A DNA stretch of 64,000 bases from Euphorbia lathyris. Taxonomy: Eukaryota; Streptophyta; Magnoliopsida; Malpighiales; Euphorbiaceae. The notes below the pieces were generated by a model, which saw nothing but the letters and a program-made list of their open reading frames with translations, was not told the DNA's origin and did not search any database. Positions within the stretch are counted from its first letter, which is position 1. Each line of letters starts with the position of its first letter. Made by a program: the position numbers and the translations under genes. Below, one piece after another: positions 22,317 through 33,394 of this stretch. The stretch lies in NCBI RefSeq assembly GCF_963576675.1, contig NC_088916.1, positions 21,737,501 to 21,801,500 on the forward strand, read 5' to 3'.

Positions 22317-23028
22317 GCCGGGTAGTTCAGGGAAATGACGAGTACTCTTTTTCCTTTTATGAGTTTTTTCCCACTGGGTTTTCTGATAAAAGGTTTTAAT
22401 GAGGCTTTGATCCCACACATTTCATATACCAATGTAACAAAAAGTCTTTTCTTTTATCAATAAAGATATTCAATTGTTGCATACAGCGTCTGAGTACGGA
22501 TCCTTTTTAGGACAACCACTTCAGTGTGTTATCTACAAACAAAAGGCGGGTAAATCGCGCAAAAACCTTATGGTTAAACTTAAAAACACATAAATGTGTT
22601 GCCTATTAAGAAAGGCGGATGCATGATTACGCATCACTCGCAAAAACCTTATGGTTAAACTTAAAAACACATAAATGTGTTGCCTCTTAAAGAAAGGCGG
22701 ATGCATGATTACGCATCACTCGCAAAACCTTATGATTAACCTTATGATTATATTATTTTTGAAAGAAAAATTATAAGATAAGGCATAAAATTAAGCGAAT
22801 TAACGAGTACTCAAAAAATTGCAAAAAGGGTCTGGCCACCCTAGCGGAAACGAAACTAAACTACGAGGAAATACAAATATGGAGTTGGCAAAAGGCAAGG
22901 GTCACGTATGAAAACAAAGGGCAATAAGGAATAAAACAACAATCGCACGTATAGGTAAAGCGGCAAGCAAAAGAAAATATATATATACGTGCAGTTTGTT
23001 ACATACAACAGTCCAGATATAAATCAAA
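22317..23028. repeat. Post-pol spacer with 81-82-bp tandem repeat
   Basis: An 81-82-bp unit starting CGCAAAACCTTATG is repeated at 22558, 22639 and (partial) 22721. Each unit has an AAAGGCGGATGCATGATTACG block and an ACACATAAATGTGTT palindrome. A more diverged AAAGGCGGG segment at 22543 may be an older unit. Tandem repeats between the genes and the LTR are common in Tat elements. The rest is AT-rich non-coding sequence. Confidence 0.8.
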
Positions 23029-25377
23029 CTATGCTACAGCTTCCTCTCCTTCACCCCTATGGCCCTCCTCGCCTTCAGCGGCTCCCTCATCTCCTCCAGT
23101 GGGCGGATCTACTTCAAGCGAATCCTCAACCCTCGAATCAGTAACCGCTTCAGAGGGCGGTACCTCTTGCTCAGGCTGAGAAAGGTCTTGTGGTGCCTCT
23201 TTTTCCGCGTTCTGAGTAGGGATCTCGCAGCTAATTGGAGAGTTCTGAAAACTCTGCCAATCTAAGAAGAGTACCTCATCCATATCAGCATCCTCGGCTT
23301 CCAGCTTGTGCCACTTCTCAGTTAGATCCTTTTCGGGGATGGGAACCTTGGGGCGGATAAGTACTCGATCTGGAAGCCCATGCTCATAAGGGGCATGAAT
23401 TCGCTCCCCATACCAATAGATGCGAGCACCATCTTCGGCTAGAATCTCCTCAGCTTTCTTCTTTTGCATCTCCAGAGCCTCCTTGGATGAATTTAGATCA
23501 TCAAGGACCTTTTGCAGCTCGTCGGACTTAGCTTGGAGGGATCTGAGAGCTTCCTCCTTCTCGCTCATAACCTTCTGACAAGCGCCTTCAAGAGCCTTTA
23601 CCTTCCCTTGGACATCATCATAAAGCGACTTCTGAGTTGCCAATTCAGTACCAAGGTTCTCCAACTCTTTGGCTCGTTCAGCATCCCTTTGGAGAGCGCC
23701 CTCCGCGAAATTGATAATCTGCATATAAGACGGCTCGTGAATAAAAAGGGCGAATAGAAACATGCGATTACTATGGACACAAGATCCTTGAAAGGGAATG
23801 ACAAGCCTCTACCCCCAAAACAACAATATACCTCTATGGCACGCTTCTCAATCCCCTCCATTGCAGTAGGAAGCGGTACTTGTTCTCGCACACGGGAAGC
23901 AAAGGGGAGCCGCCCAAGGACATTGCATATGGAAGAGACAATGTCCTTACAAGAAAAGCTCACGGCCATACCAAAGGTCCTAGTCCACCACCCGCTGATG
24001 TCGGGAATCGGCTGCGAATGCATAAGGAGAAAGATCAGGAGAACAACAGATAACTCATGAGGAAAAGTTAACAACATAAAAAAAGGGGGGAATGGATTGA
24101 GATACCTCGTGAATTGGAGTACTGCTCTTTCCTTTGGACGGGGCGGATACGGGTGTGCCGCCAACAGTGAGGGACACAGAGGTGTTTTTCTTTCTGGGAC
24201 GAGAAGACTCTGTATCCGCATTATGCTTCCGCTTCCTAGTTAAGGGAAGGTCCTTGGAAGCAGAAGCTGGACCTTGTGAAATGGAGGCCCTTACGGGAGA
24301 AGCCGCCTCAATAGAAGTAATCGCCCCTCCAGGAGAATTCGCCCCTACAATGGAGGTGGTCCCCGCCATCCGCCTCTTCCTTCTCGCTAGGGCTTTCGCC
24401 TCCCGATCTGCAGCGAGTTGAGATAAAGGATCACCCCTGCAAAGGGTTAAAAGAAATCATCAACTTGGAAATAAAAAAATACCTTGAACAAAAACGCGAT
24501 AAGGGATATAGACAACGCGATCTCCCTCGCGGTAGGCAATCGCTACTCGGCTCCTTAGCATATGGAAGGCCTGATCATATGTCCATACGAAAGGAGGCGT
24601 ACTCTTCAAGAACTTTATAACAACGGATTCTTCCTCACTGGGGTAACCGAAGTTCAAACTCTTTACATTGGGTCGGCCCCAGCAGCGAAGGAAGTTTGGA
24701 TTCCCTTCATTAAACTTGATAAAGAAGTAAGATCGGTCCCACTCGTGGATCTTGTTCAGCTTCTCGTCGAAACCATAGTAACCGCTCTGACGGATGAAAG
24801 TGAAATACCCCGCCGAACTTTTGAAATGATTAAGCTTGGAGAAAATTTTGAGCGAGAAGGGAACCTCCAGACAATCCGCCAGAAATTTGTCCAGAGTTAA
24901 GTCAGCCCATCCGTTGGGATGCAATTGACCAGGTGCGACGTAACCGCCAAGGACGGAGGCAATCTCATCCGCCAGCGGATACGTGAAACCGCAGATAATC
25001 TGGGCGACGAAAATGGTGAAATACCCCTTTGGGTAGTCGCCCGGTCCTCTATCCTCCCCGGGAATGAGGGCTTCGAGACCTTGAAGCCAAGAATACTGCT
25101 CCCGCAAGTCATCAATTGTCTCCTGACAAACTAGGCTTCCCGATCTGTCCTTCTTCGGTAGCAAACGAGGGGTTGGGACAGGTGGCGGAATCAACTTTTT
25201 AGGGTCAAAACCTAAACCCTCATCGGATGTATTCGCTAGGTGGAGGAAGTCGGCGGGATGAGAATCAGACCCAGGAGAGCTGGTTGAAGCTTCATCAACC
25301 ATCTCATCGACCTCATGAGATACCTCGTGGACGTAATTTTCGTCGAACGGTGCGAAGTCGAGGTCAGGGTTCGACAT
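23029..25377 (-). CDS. Antisense multi-exon gene of the Tat element (gypsy-type transposon protein domain)
   Basis: On the minus strand four exons are visible: 25377-24483, 24436-24106, 24011-23832 and 23718-23029. Introns 2 (94 nt) and 3 (113 nt) have GT-AG borders, both in phase 0, and join exons 2, 3 and 4 in one clean frame. Intron 1 would be only 46 nt (AAG/GTATTT to TGCAG/G) and leaves the frame off by one, so this copy has an indel there or uses a different junction. Exon 1 (about 298 residues) has an acidic N-terminus and a domain like the 'putative gypsy type transposon' family (GQLHPNGW). Exon 2 is basic (RRKRR, RKRK, likely nuclear). Exon 4 has a long coiled coil and an acidic C-terminus. 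Antisense ORFs here are known for Tat elements; their function is unknown. Confidence 0.7.
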
Positions 25378-25632
25378 ATTGATGAAGAAAAATGAACAGA
25401 AGTAAAGAGTCGAGCGAGGTACAAGTTGTGGAAAGGAAAACTTACATATGAAAGACTACACAGAGAAGAATGAACGCGAAGAGGTTGATGCCGGAAAAGA
25501 AACGACGATGCGGAAAAGAAACGATGGACAAGGAAATTCACAATTTTTGAATTTTGAATATCCAGACAAAAACGAAGAGTCCCCTATAAAAAAGACCCTA
25601 AAGGGCTCTTGCCAAACTAAGGGGGAGGCATG
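25378..25632 (+). other. Spacer and polypurine tract before the 3' LTR
   Basis: AAGGGGGAGG at 25619-25628 is the polypurine tract for plus-strand priming, three bases short of the LTR edge region. On the minus strand this stretch would hold the promoter and leader of the antisense gene. No convincing box was found there beyond a TTTTTTATAG sequence near 25583-25592. Confidence 0.75.
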
Positions 25633-26108
25633 TGATGACCCGCGAAGCCAAACCAGGCCGAATTCATTACACGGGCCCAGCCCATACTTAGACCCATGGT
25701 CTAGGATCGGATGGGACCCGAATAGAGCCCGAATAGAGGAAGCGGGTGAAGTAAGTAACTGCCCCGAATTCCTAAATGGAGCATCAAAACTCCCACTCAG
25801 AACAAACGATACCACGTTTGTTGTCACGAAAGCCACGAAAGGGACATGGCCTAAAAAGGAGTAACCGCCCTCGGAACGTGGCCTGGAAGGAGTAACCGCC
25901 CTCGGCGGTTACTTAAGAACACTTATAAAAAGCCATAAGGCCAAAGGGGAGAGGTACGTTCACATTTTTCCCCGTAATGCTATTATTACCAACCTTCATA
26001 CAAAGAACTGACTAGATCGTCGGAGAGTTTTCCCAGAGATCCCGTCTCCGGTTCTGTTTTGCAGGTAACTCCGGCGGAGATCATCAAATCGGATTCAGTA
26101 AGTTATCA
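25633..26108 (+). repeat. 3' LTR of the Tat element
   Basis: Same length as the 5' LTR and seven substitutions from it by eye. It ends TTATCA and is followed by the ATATT target duplication. A TATAAAAA box lies at 25924-25931. Confidence 0.93.
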
Positions 26109-26113
26109 ATATT

Positions 26114-26889
26114 TTATGTATTATTTCATTTTATTTTTAATAATTCATATTTTTAATTATATTCTAAAAAAATAGCATATACATATGTTATAACTCAGGT
26201 TTTTATAATACAGAGAAATATATTTAAACAATGAAGTTATTTTTATGTTTTTTTACTAATAAAAGTGAAACCTATGATTATAAATTTTTGATAAAAAAAC
26301 TTAAAAACTAGATTGTTAATATTACCTTGGATATTATATAATACATTTTCTAATATATATCGTTTAAATTATAATTTAATATTTTACTAAAACAAAAATC
26401 TAATATTTTTATATTCTTCTCAAAATTTCCAATAATATTCAATTACTAATTGTTAATTTTAATTCATATAATTTTAAATAGAAATATAATTTCTAAAAAT
26501 ATAATAGTTAATTTAAATGATTAAGTGACATTTACTACTAAAATATAGCTAGATGAATATGTTTATAATGTTAGTAGGTTTTTTTTTTTTTTTTTTTGTA
26601 AATGAATAAAATAACATGTGTTTTAGTGAAGCGTAGTAATAGTGATTATGGGTAAACATGTCCTTCAAAAGAGATGAAGCAATAAATTAATTGAAAAAAC
26701 TCCTAAAACTAATTTTTCCAATTAGAGGTTTGAGCCGAAAAAGCTCTTTCAAACATCACTTCACCAAACACCGTCATTAGAGGTTTGACTAGTCAAAATC
26801 ACTAAAATGGTCCAAACCTCTAAATTACCCCAAACTTCTCTTTACCAAATAGAGCGTTTGTCTTACATGACTTAACGGAAAGGAGAATC
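26114..26889. other. AT-rich spacer, no gene seen
   Basis: Low-complexity AT sequence with a T run of about 19 near 26579. A stretch at 26690-26860 repeats AGAGGTTTGA and related words with CACTTCACCAAACACCGTC, which suggests a degraded inverted-repeat element. No coding signal. Confidence 0.4.
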
Positions 26890-27468
26890 TGTTGAAAGTT
26901 GTGTGAAAAAATTCAAAAAGTTGTATGTTAGAGATAAATAGTATATTTATCCCTAGGATAATTATAGTTAAATACTTTTAAATTATTAGAGATAATAATT
27001 GTTAAATCTTATCTCTATCTTGTGTATCTAGGGTCGGAGTTATCTCTATATTCTGTATAACTAGAACACTTAATACAAACCCTAATCTAAGGAATTTTTT
27101 TTTTTTACATAATACAATTCTTCTAAATTCTCTAACCCCAATGACACTCTTCTAAATTAATCTGCTTCAATATTGTATCAGAGCAAACCGCTCCTACAGC
27201 CTCAATAGCAACAACAGAAATCGACCCATCGCAGAACGTCTCCATCGAGACTGCGTCTGCTGCCGCCCCTGCAGTTGTTGTTGATGCTGCTTCTGCTTCT
27301 CATCTTCCTGAATCCTATAATCATGGCTTATCTAATTTCACCCTAATCACAAACAACTCTTTTTCTTCTATTCAACCCTCTCCATAACCCTAGATATTTC
27401 ATTCCCCATTTGTATATAATCAATTTGTCCCTTCTTCGGTTACAAGTTCCTACTCGTTCCCTAACTAG
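26890..27468 (+). repeat. Relic of a Ty1/copia element: LTR, primer site and start of leader
   Basis: TGTTGAAAGTTG at 26890 has the form of a copia LTR start. About 280 bases later comes TTGTATCAGAGC (27173-27184), one base from the tRNA-Met primer site. The bases after it are Ala/Ser-codon rich, as at the start of a gag, but no frame stays open. No 3' partner LTR was found, so the element is truncated. Confidence 0.55.
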
Positions 27469-28019
27469 TGTTGGAAAATTTTGAATAAAATTATATATTA
27501 ATTTATATACCAACAAATATCTTCTTTCATGAACAGTCGTGTCCGTTGTGTACAGTCGTGTTCGTACGTAAACAGTCGTGTCTGTCCGTGTACAGTCGTG
27601 TTCGTTCGTGAAAAGACATATCCTTTCAAGTTCTATTTATATAGAATGGATTCTCAAATTCACATACGGTTAGAAAAAATATTCTCTGGAATTTTTTCTA
27701 CTATCAGGCTGTTCATAATGTCTTGTTTTCCTACTCCAGTGATAACTAGGCTACACACGGTTTGAGTTCGCTTGCGTAATCTGTTGTATCCTGGGAGACG
27801 ATCGTCAATAGCGATGACATCTGTCTTAAAACTGCTAATACATGCCTCAGATTTATCTAACTCTTTCCTTTTAGTTTCTGTTTTTATTGTTCGTATGTTT
27901 TTCTGTGTTGTTTTTTTGATTAATCACATCTAACATTTTTAAGACAGACGTAATTGTTTGTCTAAAAACTAGCAAGGAAATTCTTACCTTGAACTTCAAT
28001 CTATCGCTAGTCAGACAAT
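27469..28019 (+). repeat. LTR-like segment with four 19-20-bp tandem repeats
   Basis: TGTTGGAAAATTTT at 27469 looks like the start of a copia LTR. At 27533, 27552, 27572 and 27592 the word ACAGTCGTGT begins each of four units of 19-20 bp, ending at 27611. TTTATATAG near 27633 may be a promoter box. The right border is unclear, and no primer site follows. It interrupts the relic to its left. Confidence 0.5.
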
Positions 28020-29667
28020 AAATTTCAACCTTTGTCAATTTCAGTTGATGAAAATCCTCAACTAAAACCCAATATTCATCCACCGGACACTATTCATATA
28101 TCTGATCAATTTACTTCCTCTTTTGTTGCGTCAAATCAGGGTGGCTATTCCTTTCTCCTTTATAATATTAGCAAATTGATGCTCTCGGAACAGCAGATGC
28201 AGCCACGTTGTATGAGACATAATCAACACCAAAAAGACATGAGCAAAAGGAAGTCACACGCCATGTGGTTTGGAATTCCAGCAAATATGCACGTATGGCT
28301 CAATGATACGGGACATCTGACACGCACCAACAGACATTGAACCGAACCAATGGCTCACACTTGAAGTCTGATGCCTTACTCACATTTGCGCACAACCACT
28401 AACAATCTCTAACTCAAGAAAGTAGGAGTTAGTGGGTTGGTGTGGCAAGGTAGTGAGAGTGAAAATAGGAAGAAGTTAATGAAGGCAAGTCAACATGTGG
28501 CAAGTTAGTGGAAAAAATATGAGAGAAAATTAACGAACAACATTCTTAAAGAAAACTATAGATAGCACCATAAACCTCATTCGAAGGACACCAGCCAACA
28601 ATCCCAAAAATACTTACACCAAAGTCAAGTTCTTAGATTCTTAACTTTCTTGTTCATAATTTCTAGTTCTATTTTCCCTTTTTGAGCTTGTTTAACTTCA
28701 AATCAATTTCTTTAGGAACCTGTTTTTAAGTTCTTTGCACTCAATCGTTAAATTCCTAGTCTAAAAGTTATAATTTTTTGCTTAGAAGTCCATTAAAATC
28801 ATATTTTTGTCAAGTTTTTATAGTTTCTATTCAGTACTTTTCCATTCCCATTTCAGACCTTTTTTAATCCGTTTTTGCTCTCAATTCTTTATAATCATTC
28901 GTTCCTGATATTCTGACTTTCAATTTAGCCATTTGTTCCGTCTAATTCTATATCCGGAAGTACATTTTACAAGCCATTCTTCTCACCCTAAATCATTCTA
29001 GATATTCTGTTTCAGCTTTTATATAATCTGCCAACCTTTTCATTTGCACGTTCCTGAGCGTCTATAGTTTATTTTTGTTCTAGATTTTTATATCAACTTA
29101 TTCTTGAATTCTTGAACTTGAATTTAGCCTTTTGTTTTGCTCAATTCCGTGTTTGTAAGCTCTAATACCAGCCTTCTAATATTTGGTCCAAATCTGCCCC
29201 TTACTTTAATTACTTGTTCCGTTTTCAATCCACTCAAATACTGCCTGAATCAGAGTTCCACTTACAAAGTCAACCTCGAGATGTTCATGAATCTCAAGCC
29301 TAGGTCAATTCAACGCCTCACCGAGATAGCCAACTGTAACTTCGAGTTTATCGTTGAATTTTTTTTATTTCATTTCCTTTATTGTAATTGTAATTCAATT
29401 CATGTTCATGTTATTGATTCGTTTTATATTCAACTCAATTGATTTAGCTATATGTTGATATAAATTTATTTCAATTTGTAATCGTTTTAGTTATTTTCCT
29501 TTAATGCATGTATTCAGACTCATATTTACATCAATAAATATCCAATTTTTATAAAATATTGTGTCAATTTCGCACTTTTATTTTCTTATACTTAATCGTC
29601 CTTTATTTATCTGTAATAACCTACAAAAAAAATTAATTATCTAGAAAAGTTTATAATAGCGCTGAGA
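28020..29667. other. Unassigned spacer
   Basis: Mostly T-rich sequence with small chance ORFs. Nothing I recognise. A weak possibility is the internal or LTR part of a decayed retrotransposon continuing from the relic at 26890. Confidence 0.35.
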
Positions 29668-29675
29668 CCTAAGAG

Positions 29676-30459
29676 TATGGTTGTAATCGAGCCGAGCGGA
29701 GCTGAGCTTTGACCTGCTCAAGTTTGGCTCGCTATAAAATTAACGAGCTCGAGCTCGAGTCGAGCTTGCTATAAAGTTAACGAGCTCGAGCCCGAGCCGA
29801 GCTTTGGCTTGCTCAACGAGCTCGAGCCGAGCTCGAGCTTGTTTCGAGCCCAAAATCCTCTTTGGACTTGGTTCATTAAGAAAATTATCTAACCATGAAT
29901 TGTTTGTGAGTAAATCGTTAATTATCTTTGTGAAGTTTGCTCATAAATAACTCTTTAATTGTGTACATAAACAAGCTCACAAGCAAAGTTCGTAAATAAA
30001 TAAACAAGATGCTTACAAATAGTTCGTTTTTTACTCATTTATTATGTTTGTGAACGAACTCATCTAATAGCAAATAAAATAATGTTAAGTTTAGATATTT
30101 GTGAGCTAACACAAAACTATGTAGTTTTCTACAAAACTAAAATTTGTTCATAAATGTCCTAATCGAGCCTGCTCGCGAGCTTTCGAGCCGAGCTTTGTCC
30201 TGCTCAAGCTCAGCTCGTTTATGAGCCGAGTCAGCAAATTATGCTCACGAGCGGCTCGTTTGCAAATCGAGCCGCGTCGAGCGGAGCTTTTATTGAGTCG
30301 ACCACCGAGCTGCTCATGAGCAGCTCGGCTCATTTACGAACCGAGTTAGTAAATTGTGCTCATGAGCGACTCGTTTGCAAATCGAGCCGAGTCGAGCAGA
30401 GTTTTTATTGAGTCGACCATCGAGCTGTTCATGAGCAGCTCGGCTCATTTACAGCCCTA
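29676..30459. mobile_element. hAT-like non-autonomous foldback element
   Basis: The sequence is dense in GAGCTCGAGC and GAGCCGAGC words, which are self-complementary. The ends TATGGTTGTAA and the inverse of TTACAGCCCTA pair as short terminal repeats. CCTAAGAG (29668-29675) and TCTAAGAG (30460-30467) flank it, an 8-bp target duplication with one mismatch, as expected for hAT. Inside, a unit of about 115 bp starting GCTCA(C/T)GAGCG is repeated at 30243 and 30358. No transposase frame. Confidence 0.8.
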
Positions 30460-30467
30460 TCTAAGAG

Positions 30468-31031
30468 GGATCTTTTCAATCATTATGTCTCTCGTCAATC
30501 ACTACATTTAAATTTCAAATTTTAGCGCACACAATCCATCAAACTAACCCATATTAATTGAGAAGTAACTTTTCCGGCATATTCGAAAATTAACATTTTT
30601 ACGAAATATCGCTAATAATAATAAATCAATTTTTGTGGGTTGAAATCATTTTGGTGGCCATAGTAATTTGTTTTTGGTAGAGTTAGAAACTCAAGAAGAT
30701 CATTATCATCTTTGAATTTTCTATTAAATTAGAAATCCATTTTTACATTATTTTTTTAGAAGAATCCATTTACATTTGAGAATCAAGCTTTATTGACATT
30801 CTCACTTGAATCAAGATTGAAAAGTAACTTAATTCAGAAAAATAGTAGCTATTACCTATCTTATTCATTATATTAAACCTCGTAAAGGTATATACTACTT
30901 GCTTTAAAAAAAAAAGGTAAAGGTATATACTAATAATTACTTTATGTTGGAAAACATCGTTTTGCCAATTGACAAGTCCTACTGTGTATGGTTTTCTGCA
31001 GTGTGGTAATGACTTTTTATAAAAAAAAAAA
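30468..31031. other. AT-rich spacer, no gene seen
   Basis: No coding signal. The word AAAGGTATATACTA occurs twice (30886 and 30919 region), a small local duplication. An A run of 11 at 31021-31031 precedes the next MITE. Confidence 0.4.
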
Positions 31032-31557
31032 GTAATTAATTTATTAGTCCCTATATTTTAACAAAACACACTGTTTAGTCCCTGTATTTTCAAAAACACA
31101 TGGTAAGGTCCCTAACTTTTTTCTCAGTGAACTGTTTAGTCCTTCTGTCTGTTTGTTAGATTTTTTTAACCTTTATGACTTCGGAAATGACTAAATTATC
31201 CTTTACTATTTACCCTCAAACTTTAGAAGAGGAAATCCAATTTAGAAAAAGAAGTCGTTTGTATGGAGAACAAGAAAAAGAACAGACCCAATGCTTACGA
31301 TTTTGAACGATTAAGAAGAAAATCAAGAAGAAGAACACTCAAAGTTGATTTCAGATGCATTAGAGTTTAAAGGAAAGGAAAATAAAGGAAAAGAATAACA
31401 CAAATCCAAATTGACTAACAAAATTTTCATGAGAGTCTAACGGCAGGGACGAAACAGTTCATCGAGAAAAAGGTTAGGGACTTTATAATGTGTTTTTGAA
31501 AATACAGGGACTAAACAGTGTGTTTTGTCAAAATATAGGGACTAATAAATTAATTAC
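31032..31557. mobile_element. MITE with inverted ends over 100 bp
   Basis: The left end GTAATTAATTTATTAGTCCC is inverted at the right end, and the arms stay paired for more than 100 bases with few mismatches (blocks with AGTCCCTGTATTTTC and AAAACACA). A runs lie on both sides, so a target duplication cannot be judged. The middle is purine-rich and has no open frame of note. Confidence 0.82.
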
Positions 31558-31560
31558 CCA

Positions 31561-31606
31561 AAAAAAAATAATAATAATAATAATAATAACAACAATAATA
31601 ATTTAT
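31561..31606 (+). repeat. AAT microsatellite
   Basis: An A run is followed by about ten ATA/AAT triplets with two ACA interruptions, next to the right end of the MITE. Confidence 0.85.
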
Positions 31607-31916
31607 TAGTCTAATACCACCTATTTTAAAAAACACATTATAAGATTCTTAACTTTTACCAATATTAACCATTTTGTAATTTTGTCTAGTTTTTTAGACT
31701 TGTAATCGTTATATATATTTGGCATAAACAAATAGATATAAAATAACAGAGTAACATAGTCATTTTGTATTGTGTTATGACTGTCTTAAAAACTAAGATA
31801 TGTTCGATTAAAAATCTAAAAAAATAGATAAAATGATTAAAGAGTTAATATTGATAAAAGATAAATATCTTAAAATGTGTTTTTTAAAATAAAAGAACTA
31901 AACAATGTATTAGATA
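31607..31916. mobile_element. Degraded MITE related to the 31032 element
   Basis: The left arm (TTATTAGTCTAA, AAAAAACACATTATAAGA) is inverted in the right arm (AAAATGTGTTTTTTAAAATA). Words match the neighbour at 31032 but with many changes. No ORF. Confidence 0.6.
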
Positions 31917-31925
31917 AAAAATAGA

Positions 31926-32075
31926 GGTAAAGGCTATGCTTACTTTGTTTTTAACAAAGTAAGCCTTACTTTGTGTGTTTTCACCATTGGATTAATTTTC
32001 TAATCCAACATCCAATGGTGAAAACACACCAAGTAATTATACTTTGTCAAAAACAAAGTAACCATAGAAGGCACC
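31926..32075. mobile_element. 150-bp foldback MITE with perfect 9-bp target duplication
   Basis: The ends GGTAAAGGCTATGCTTACTT and the inverse of AAGTAACCATAGAAGGCACC pair. Nested palindromes around ACTTTGTTTTTAACAAAGT and the TTTTCACCATTGGATTA / TAATCCAACATCCAATGGTG arms would fold the whole element. AAAAATAGA lies at 31917-31925 and 32076-32084, a perfect 9-bp duplication (Mutator-like). A second copy lies at 50608-50730 in opposite orientation. Confidence 0.88.
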
Positions 32076-32084
32076 AAAAATAGA

Positions 32085-33389
32085 CGACAAAAAGATAAAA
32101 ATAAAAAAGGATATTTCTGTTACAGTGAAGTCGCCATCTTTGAAAAAGGAAAAGATAAGGGAAAAATGAAAAGGATTAGAATTAGAAAAAAAAAAGGGGA
32201 TAAAAGCTGGCATGATGGTCTTTAACATATAGTCCATATACAAAATACGACAATACTGCTAACGAAATTAACAAAACAGAATAACAACACATGTATACAT
32301 GCATTATATATATAATATACTTACTTATTCATTTAATTTAATTAATGTTTCTCATAATAATTAATTTGTATTCTGTTTTTAGTATTGTTGTAATTAATTT
32401 ATATATTCAATTGCAACATAAAATATTCAGTCTATATGTCTTTTTTTTGTCTGTTACAATTGATGACAGGAATTATATGTTGTACAAGTTTAATTATTCT
32501 TTGATCTATTTGGACAATCATAACACGAGAAGACAATTATTTCAATAATTATTATTTTGAATTTATATTTTTATATAGTTTCTTCAATAATATTGTTTAT
32601 GCATAATTATATTAATTAATTAAACAAATAAAAGATAATTTACTAGCTAATTATTGTTTAAGACTTTCAAATTAAGTTGTTGCATTCTGCAGTGACTCTT
32701 TCAACTTTTTATATATCATGATATTATGTTGGTTAGCTAAGTAAAATGATCAACATTATAAGTACTACTTTATTTAATTTTCAAGTTATAGATAGTTGAA
32801 GTAATAAAACTATTGATTAATCCTATTAATCAGAATTCTGTTGTTTATTATTTTTTTCATTTGTAATACTCTCTGATCTAGCACGAGTAGAAATGGTAAA
32901 TCTTATTCGTAAATAACTAGTTCTACGTGGTTGTAAAAAAAATGACTCCTAATCCAAAATTTTGGAATGATGAAGATTGGATTATAAGTGTTTGTCTGCG
33001 AATTTGAAGTTTCGAGAAGTATATATTTCATATGTTATTTGTGTTTGTTGTACATTTCATGATTTGTTTTGTTATTTATAGTTTTTTTTTTGTCTAAGTG
33101 GATCATATATTAGGTGTAGTATGTACTTGTATAAGATTATACTTACATTTTTTTCTATCTATGATATGACACGTGTTTTTATTTTATTTTCTTATGATAT
33201 TTTATTTTAATACATTAATTTTTTTATCATTAATTTTTTATCACATTAAATATTTTTTTTATTGAATTAGTTTATTATAATTATCTAATTCAGTTAAAAA
33301 GGATGCTAATAATTTAATCTATTATAAGCAAAAAAAAAAAAAAAAGAAATTAATCTATCTTTAAACTTGAATTTTTCGCATTTCATAAT
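32085..33389. other. AT-rich spacer, no gene seen
   Basis: Over 1.3 kb of AT-rich sequence with only chance ORFs (for example around 32345-32548). Ends with an A run at about 33331-33346. Nothing recognised. Confidence 0.4.
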
Positions 33390-33394
33390 CAAAT

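Larger units (their letters stand above)
16172..26108 (+). mobile_element. Complete Ty3/gypsy retrotransposon, Tat lineage
   Basis: Two 476-bp LTRs (16172-16647, 25633-26108) frame a 9.9-kb element flanked by ATATT on both sides (16167-16171, 26109-26113), a perfect 5-bp target duplication. Reverse transcriptase comes before integrase, so it is Ty3/gypsy. A second RNase H after the first, and a gene on the opposite strand between pol and the 3' LTR, place it in the Tat lineage. I count 7 differences between the LTRs (about 1.5 percent), so the insertion is young. gag-pol is still broken by one frameshift and two stops. Confidence 0.94.

Noticed and set aside
27532..27612. CRISPR-like repeat array
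   Set aside because: Contiguous units without spacers, in plant nuclear DNA; a simple tandem repeat.
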